The notes under the pieces were generated by a model. That model was not told the DNA's origin. It saw only the letters and a list, made by a program, of their open reading frames with translations, and searched no databases. Source: Scolanthus callimorphus (taxonomy: Eukaryota > Cnidaria > Anthozoa > Actiniaria > Edwardsiidae). From it: a stretch of DNA of 64,000 nt. Positions 57,601 to 64,000 of this stretch are shown here, piece after piece (position 1 is the stretch's first letter; the number at the start of each line of letters is the position of its first letter). Both the position numbers and the translations under genes were made by a program. The stretch spans positions 32,315,951-32,379,950 of the forward strand of contig CM066917.1 of NCBI GenBank assembly GCA_033964015.1, read 5' to 3'.

Positions 57601-60600
57601 ATCAAAAGAAAATGACCATGTCTCGCATATGTCATTGGACAAAAGTTTGGAGGGGTCCCCAAATTTTATACACAAAGGAGAACAACAGTGTCTTTCAAGT
57701 CCTAATCACTGATCCCCACTTTTATCCCAATAGAAACATGTTTGCTGAATAAGTGCCTTATTAATGACTCGGCATGTTTTAGCAAGCAAATGCTACTTGC
57801 AGTCGCATGGCTTATATTCGCTCCAAGGATGCATGATTGTGTGGTTTTCAACAAACACCACTTGTGATTGCAAACTGCACTGCAGTCCACAATTTAAAGA
57901 TCGACTCACAATTTGAAAAGCGCTTAGAGCCTATGGAATTAAGCGCTACATAAATACATACATTTTTTAATACATGAAATTCATGAGCAGCTTTTCCTGG
58001 ACGGTATGTAAAAAACCTGATTCATTTATTTCTTTCTCCATAGCTTGCAAACTACGAAAAAGACAAGGCTTCCCTTGCGGTAAGTTTAAAATATTTTCTG
58101 AAACTTCCTTTCATCATGTATTTGACAAGCATGAGATCTCAACATTGCCTGCCTTTTCATGAGTCTGTTGTTCCCACAGAGCGCCAAAGCACGGCTCAAA
58201 GTCCAGGAAGATGAATTACGGAGCTTACACTGGGAACACGAGGTCTTGCAACAACGCTTCTCACAGGTAAAACAATGGAAACAATCCCTTCTTATCTGCC
58301 TCTCAGTTGTCTATCTCGTTTTCTCTTGTCCCAGGTTCTTTTTTCCCTCTCTCACATTGATTCTTATGTTACATAAACATTTTCTAAAGTTATCACTGTC
58401 TGCTGCATAGCCTGCAATGCAACTCTACTGTAACAGTGAGGGCAGGGGAGTTGAGGAAGAGAGAAAATCGAGAGAGCAGACGAGAGCCCTCTCATTAACT
58501 CTCTTAATTTTTCTCATGTCTGTTTAACATTTTCTAGTCTCTTTTAGTACTAAATCTTATTTTGTTTTTCCTGTTTCAGACTCAGAGCGAGAGAGACGAA
58601 TTATATGGCAAATTTGTCAAAGCCATTCATGAAGTTCAGCAGAAGAGCAACTTCAAGAATTTGCTTTTGGAGAAGAAACTTGCCGCACTTGCTGACACGC
58701 TAGAAAAGAAGGTACGCCGATTTGCCTCACAAGCTTGGTCCACATAGATACTTTATTTAGTGAAGTTCCATTTTTAAAGTGAGGCAAGTGAACTGTACTC
58801 CAAGTTGGTGTTTCGCGATATATCATTCCGTATAGTATAACATCCAAATAGCTTTACAATTTCAAGCAAAATTGTTCAGCAAACATAATATCTCTGGATC
58901 CCCAAGCCTCTGAAGAACTCCTTCTTCCAATTAGGTATATGTATCACTGCTAAATTTCGTTTGCGGTTTAACAACCATAAAAGTCGCATCAATACACATA
59001 ACAATAAGAGTGCTAGCAAGCAGGAAGAAGATGATTGGATCTACAAGCATTTCAACTCTGAAGGATACAACGGAATGCAGGATGTTAGTGTTCAACTGAT
59101 AGATCGGGTAAATAGATCAGAGGACCTCTTAAACAAGGAAGGAGAGTGGGCGTACAAACTGAAGACAATAAGACCCCACGGACTAAACGAGAGTGACTTT
59201 TTTTTCAGCCAGAACCGTCAGAGACGTAATCGTTGATTTATCTCCTAGTTGTAAAGTTCTTTTTATTTATCAATGAGTCTATTCTCTAGCGCGCGCATAT
59301 CGGTTTGTATGTAAACATCTTATAGTTTTAAGCGCGCGCGACTTGTTTGATGTCGTGTATAACGGTTTGTTCTTCATTCACCCTGATGAAGATCTTTTAC
59401 AAGATCGAAATATAGGTGACCAGCAAAAAACATTGTTTATTCTTCTTTTGTGACAGTATATATTTTTCTATGAAGATAATGTTTTAGCTATGTGATGCTT
59501 GTTAAAAGTTTTTATCACTGCTAAAGAAATATATATATGTTATTTACCGGCTGGGAGGACTGTATAGGGATAAACTGTGAGCAAGGGCTGAAAAATGTTG
59601 ACCGATGCCGGAAGCCGAGGTCAACATTTTCCAGGCCGAGGTCACAGGTTTTCCCTATACGGACCGACCTAAAGCCGGTAAATAACTATTTTTTTTCAAC
59701 TCTAAAAGTTGAGTTTTTCGGTGAAAACAAGCGCGCGCAAATGGTTACCGTGACCTAGGTCAGAGATAGGAAAATATTGCCCCGCACGCGCGCTCTAAGA
59801 ACCAATCAGAATGCAGAATTCGTTACCGTGCCCTCTAGGAAAAAAATAAAGAGAGATAACTGAATCTTAGAAAGATGCCCTGTGGTCCTCCTTTTTGCAG
59901 TGTAAACAATTAAACTAAACACTCTCGTATTGTTGTAACAGGAAGCTCAACTTAACGAGGTGCTCTCTGCTTCGAATCTCGACCCAACAGCCCTGACGGT
60001 GGTCACTAGAAAGCTTGAGGTGAGTAGAGAACGAGCTGGTTATACTTGATACTAAATATAACGAACTCCATTTATACCTGATACATTTTGAATAAATGAA
60101 GGGTATGGAAATGATTCGTCCGGCTAGAGCAATGGTAACCGTTCTGGTTGGACATATCCCAACGGAAACGTTTGCCATTTACAATCCAACCGGTTTCATC
60201 TCAAAATTGAAACACAATTTCAGCACTTGAAACCGGCCGAAATACGAAATTCAAGTGGAAAGCGTCGTTTTTATGGAGTTCTTAGATTTTTAATCAAGTC
60301 CAACCAACCTGCGCAATTTTCGCCATTCAATAGTGGTTCTCCCCGTGGATTCTATTTTGTTGTAAAGGTTTATGGTGTTCTCGTGATTCCAAAAGGAAGA
60401 TTCCAAACCAAGAAAATCCATCTTGCAGCAAAGTCTTACAAAACTTTTGTTCTTTCCTTGTTTTAGGACGTTCTCGACTCGAAGAATAGCGCCATCAAGG
60501 ATCTACAGTACGAACTCGCACGTGTCTGCAAGGTAAGTTCACATTTTTTAGGACCAACTGTTAGCAAATCGGCTGCCATTTTTTTCTCCCGAGTCAGGGA

Positions 60601-61620
60601 GACTTTCCGTTGCCATCCACGGAATTCGTGAAGCTAAAGCTATATTTCCAATTGAATTTGATCAACCATTGGAGTATAAAACGATGTTGGACGATTTTTA
60701 TGGCTATTTCAAGAAGGCCTTGTGCCATTCGCCTTTGTCGCACACGCGCGCCATCTTGTTTTCTGTTTGCCATGTTAACGAGGCCAAGAAGGTGAGTTTG
60801 CCACGAAAATGTAAACATGCCGAATAGCAAACATTTTTAACACAGAAGTTTGAAAAACTATGCCGAAAATTATGAGCACACACAGCGATTGTCTTCTATT
60901 TGGTTTCATTTCCATGATCAAGATGGCGGCCTTCGACTAAAGGAGATGCATAATTATACTTGAAAATCAATTCTATAAATAGCATAAATTATATTTTGTT
61001 GGTGGCAAATTCAGTAGGAGATCAACTCTCTTAGAATTTGACTCTTCGTTCACAGTAAAAATTTATCTGGCTCTTGAATGCAATTTGTTACTGAATAGCT
61101 TCCCGCCGCTTCGACCAGAACCATGATATGAGTGGGAAATAGCGACTTATTTATAGATATTGTATTGATAAATATATGTTATTTACCGGCTTGGAGGTCT
61201 CCGGCCTCGGTCAACCTTTTGCAGCCCTCGGTCACAGTTTTTCCCTATATGGAGCGACCTAAAGCCGGTAAATAACTTTTATTTTTTTACAACTCTAAAA
61301 TTTGATTTTTTCGATGAAAGCAAGCGCGCGCAAATGGTTACCGTGACCTAGGTCAGAGATAGGAAAATATTGTCCACCCGCGCGCGCTCTGAGAACCAAT
61401 CAGAATGCAGAATTCGTTACCGTGCCCTCTAGGAAAAAATTATTATTAATATTATTTTGTCCTTTCACAGGCTCATAACGACTTGATTCGTACGTACGAA
61501 GCTAAGCTGAGCTCGTTTGGTGTTCCAACAGAAGAACTGGGTTTTAGACCTCTTGAAAGTAATGTGGGTGGCCAGCAACTTGGCAAGGGACCAGCAGGCC
61601 TGGTAGCAGCACCAACATAA
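54644..61620 (+). CDS. GAS8: dynein regulatory complex subunit 4 (GAS8/DRC4)
   Basis: Fifteen exons: 54644-54646 (ATG only), 54776-54889, 55349-55616, 56004-56083, 56383-56439, 56685-56739, 57007-57095, 57241-57357, 57454-57585, 58044-58079, 58180-58266, 58580-58711, 59942-60019, 60467-60532, 61471-61620 (stop TAA). All phases join without correction, giving 487 residues (human about 478). Recognisable blocks: [74 protein letters not shown]-like [38 protein letters not shown] and the [12 protein letters not shown] end. It is coiled coil nearly throughout, with a basic N-terminal tail. DRC4 is a structural rod of the nexin-dynein regulatory complex that tunes ciliary and flagellar beating. A candidate poly(A) signal AATAAA is at 61938-61943. 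Confidence 0.97.
58946..59236 (+). mobile_element. Penelope-like element GIY-YIG endonuclease remnant
   Basis: The frame reads [19 protein letters not shown] sequence, then [47 protein letters not shown] and a stop at 59234-59236. The order RFNNHKS ... HF..EG..G..D ... LID ... E..WAYKL....P.GLN is that of the C-terminal GIY-YIG endonuclease of Penelope-like elements. The reverse transcriptase part is missing. The 3' flank has CCCTGATGAAGATCTTTTAC, a usual ending of such copies. It lies in GAS8 intron 12. Confidence 0.75.
59532..59840 (+). repeat. dispersed repeat D, copy 1 (GAS8 intron 12)
   Basis: Begins TATGTTATTTACCGGCTGGG and contains the inverted word TAAAGCCGGTAAATAAC, then AAGCGCGCGCAAATGGTTAC, CGTGACCTAGGTCAGAGATA and AACCAATCAGAATGCAGAAT. 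A second, shorter copy in the same orientation is at 61173-61440. The first 160 bases form a hairpin. Confidence 0.8.
61173..61440 (+). repeat. dispersed repeat D, copy 2 (GAS8 intron 14)
   Basis: Same order of words as 59532-59840 with a deletion in the hairpin part, ending about 30 bases before the last GAS8 exon. Its right end brings a pyrimidine-poor sequence close to the acceptor, yet the TCCTTTCACAG acceptor itself is intact. Confidence 0.8.
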
Positions 61621-62935
61621 ATCACTTTCCAGATAGTTACATAATGTGAATAGTGTTTTAAAGATTCCAAAAATTATTAAATAGCAGCTGCAGCCTGCTT
61701 TTAGTATGTTTTTATGCTGGAATAACTTGAGTATGTACACTCGATAAAACATCAGTTTGTAAAAAGGTCTTTTACACTAATCTGTTTTGCTCTCGCCATA
61801 ATCCGATTGTGGTATTTTATTTTTCTCTCAACATTAATTATCTCCTGGGGATTTGCGTTCCCAATTTTTAACCGCTAGAATCTGTTATTGGCCACATCTT
61901 AAATCAACAACAAATGTATGATGTATTTTTAAGTGTAAATAAACGAAATGAAAACAAATTGTTTCGCCTTTTTCATTGCTGCTTATTTGACAGGAAATGC
62001 GCTTCCGATTCTAATCATCATGTCGGTGTAATTACATCCTACAGGTTAACCTTCATTTGGCTGTTTGTTCTTCCCTTGAGAAAGGAACTCTTTTTTTCTC
62101 CTACAAAAGCAGACTGTTTTAGAATCCCCTTCATGGCACCTTTGTACTTCGATCTGGAATTTTAACAAATCTATAGCGGATTACCGCTTGGATTACGCGA
62201 CAAAACATTCACTCCCTGATTAAAGCAGGAAAAACCGTCCGAGCCATTTGCTTATCGATCAGAAAATATTTTCATCAACGTATTCTCTAGTGTATACCTT
62301 TCTGAGATTCGATTTCGACCCAAATGATTTTTTGCATTTTGCTTCCATTGCAAGCTTTGTAGTAATTTGGAGCATTGGGCACAATTGTGTCGAAGTGTGC
62401 AAATGGATTATTGTACTCAACGTCGTTTTAATAGTATAAAATATTTGAAGGTTATGAAAAGACTAAAATTCATACATATAAACCCATATTTCGCTGTGAT
62501 TTAAAAAAAATGATAATAAAAATTAAGAGACAAGTTTACAGACGAGGTTTTAGAGTTTGCGTCGGCAAGTGTTTGTTTTATTACAATTACAAGCTGGGGA
62601 GGAATATAGCACTAGGTGTTCTGTAATTTTATTTGACTTAGTATAGTTTTAAGTACACAAAAGCTTTGTCGACCACAACTAGTCAAGGAAACGTGGGGAA
62701 AATGTTTACCATAGTGATTTCAATTCCTTTATTTCTAGAACATAAAAATGAGATCGGAAACCTTAATAGCAACAATTCTGTAGCCATCCATCTGGTGCCG
62801 AAAAGCTTAAGTGGTTTTCCCAAGATACAAATGGCCCTCGATTACAAAGGCTTTTCTTGTCCACTAATTAGACAAAGAATTCTTTTCCGATTTCTCTTGG
62901 ATCCTCTTGACCTGATTTTGACTGACCTGAGCTAT
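61621..62935. other. convergent spacer between GAS8 and GPCR
   Basis: 3' flanks of GAS8 (+) and the GPCR (-). AATAAA at 61938-61943 is a likely GAS8 poly(A) signal about 320 bases past its stop. No further gene, repeat or RNA is recognised. Confidence 0.55.
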
Positions 62936-64000
62936 TTAGGGGCACGCTCTCCGTGTTTGTGTCCTCCCTTTTGTAAAGTCGTAAATGCATGGCTTACACA
63001 TTCTCTTGAAACCGTCTTTGAATTCTGTGCTCATCGAGAACAAGATGAGGGGGTTCAAAACGTGTTTTAGATAATAAAGAATCAACGATACTAACTGAAC
63101 ATAAGCGAACGCAGGTGGAAGAGACGTCGCGAATTCCGCAATCAGCATGACTACGCCACGAGGAATGTAGCAAATTTGGAAAACAGTCACCAGCGCTATT
63201 AAAATCTTGATGGTTTTTTCGTGCTGCTTGTTTCTGCTTTGAACGGATAAGGATGGCCGCCCCTCACATTTCGGTACGTCCAAATTGTTCTTCGAGTCCG
63301 AAGATGGTGTTGAACCAATTAAAATCCCTTTTCTATTGCGAAGAACTCGGATGATACTGGCGTACGCGAACGTTTGAAGTGCTAGTTGTAATACAATGAA
63401 TATTGCTACCAAATAGACCTCGTAGATGCGGCGATATAGAATTGACCAAACAGGATAGCAGTAAGTCACTCCCCTTGACGTCTCTGCTTTGGTAAAGATA
63501 ACGAGGGGCAAGCCGGCAGCTATGTAGCTCCCTACCCAAATCACAGGGATCGCTATCTTTGTCGCGGCTTTTGATATTCGCTGCTTGAATGGGGTCACAG
63601 TGACTCGAAACCTTTCTAGTGCTATTGTAGAGTGTGTAATACCAGACACACATACAAACACGTCTTGTAATGGCGCCAAGAATCGACACAGAAAGTCACC
63701 AAAAATCCAGCCATAATAAACCTCGGTGATTCGCAGAGCTCCCCCTATTCCGGTAAGGAGCAAATCTGCTGTTGCGATGTTTAGAAGAAGGAGATTGCAA
63801 GGTGACTTCATTTCCTTCCATCTCAAAACTGTCGCTACCACCAAACCGTTTCCTATGACGCCTATCGTAATAATCGTCGTAAAAAAGACATTTGTGAGGA
63901 GTTCAAATGCCTGTGGGCTTAGCAATTGTCTCCGAGATCTTGAATAAGAAGCCGTCAAATTAAAATGACTGAAATTCGTTCCAGTTTGATTGGCAAACGT
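62936..64000 (-). CDS. class A (rhodopsin-like) GPCR, 5' end outside window
   Basis: One uninterrupted reading frame from the right edge to a stop at 62936. It stays open past the TTG at 63958 up to 64000, with N-glycosylation sequons NQT, NFS and NLT, so the true start lies beyond the window. Seven hydrophobic segments are clear. Marks: GNGLV in TM1, NIATADLLLT in TM2, Cys before TM3 (GDFLCRF) and in loop 2 (VTYCYPV) for the disulphide, W in TM4 (PVIWVGSY), CYIP in TM6 and NPLILF in TM7. The DRY motif reads ERF and NPxxY ends in Leu. Intronless coding, no frame damage. The ligand cannot be told from sequence; a peptide or amine-like orphan receptor, as is common in cnidarian expansions, is a guess. 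Confidence 0.93.
   Translation of the reverse strand, partial: TFANQTGTNFSHFNLTASYSRSRRQLLSPQAFELLTNVFFTTIITIGVIGNGLVVATVLRWKEMKSPCNLLLLNIATADLLLTGIGGALRITEVYYGWIFGDFLCRFLAPLQDVFVCVSGITHSTIALERFRVTVTPFKQRISKAATKIAIPVIWVGSYIAAGLPLVIFTKAETSRGVTYCYPVWSILYRRIYEVYLVAIFIVLQLALQTFAYASIIRVLRNRKGILIGSTPSSDSKNNLDVPKCEGRPSLSVQSRNKQHEKTIKILIALVTVFQICYIPRGVVMLIAEFATSLPPAFAYVQLVSLILYYLKHVLNPLILFSMSTEFKDGFKRMCKPCIYDFTKGRTQTRRACP

Overview
The window looks like nuclear DNA of a cnidarian, most likely an anthozoan (sea anemone or coral). The genes are intron-rich with GT-AG introns. The classical cadherin has the non-chordate layout: cadherin repeats, then EGF and laminin-G domains, then a catenin-binding tail. 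Introns and spacers are full of short inverted-repeat DNA transposons, foldback elements, LINE and Penelope-like remnants and minisatellites. The species cannot be fixed from sequence alone.

Layout. 1-1768: a 32-bp satellite in a cadherin intron. 1778-11204 (+): 3' part of a classical cadherin, ending in p120-catenin-like and beta-catenin-like motifs. 13282-22857 (+): NPEPL1, an M17 leucine-aminopeptidase relative, 14 exons. 23042-24672 (-): a small protein made almost wholly of one MICAL-L-type calponin-homology domain. 26407-35572 (-): a large multidomain protein with RRM-like, KH-like/acidic, macro, RING and Deltex C-terminal parts. 36601-40277 and 44793-50743 (-): tandem sialate O-acetylesterase (SIAE) copies, the first heavily frame-broken. 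54644-61620 (+): GAS8/DRC4 of the ciliary nexin-dynein regulatory complex, complete and undamaged. 62936-64000 (-): a class A GPCR running off the right edge.

The genes do not form an operon or an obvious pathway; this is ordinary metazoan gene order. The most notable system is the single-chain macro-RING-Deltex protein. It joins in one polypeptide the kinds of modules (ADP-ribose-binding macro domain and Deltex-type ubiquitin ligase) that in vertebrates sit in two partner proteins, PARP9 and DTX3L.

A technical pattern runs through the window. Cadherin, NPEPL1, the CH gene, the Deltex gene and SIAE copy B are interrupted by single-base deletions, nearly all in runs of one base, and adding one base brings back the conserved protein each time. 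GAS8 and the GPCR show none. I read this as uncorrected long-read consensus error rather than gene death. SIAE copy A is the one case where real decay remains a fair alternative.
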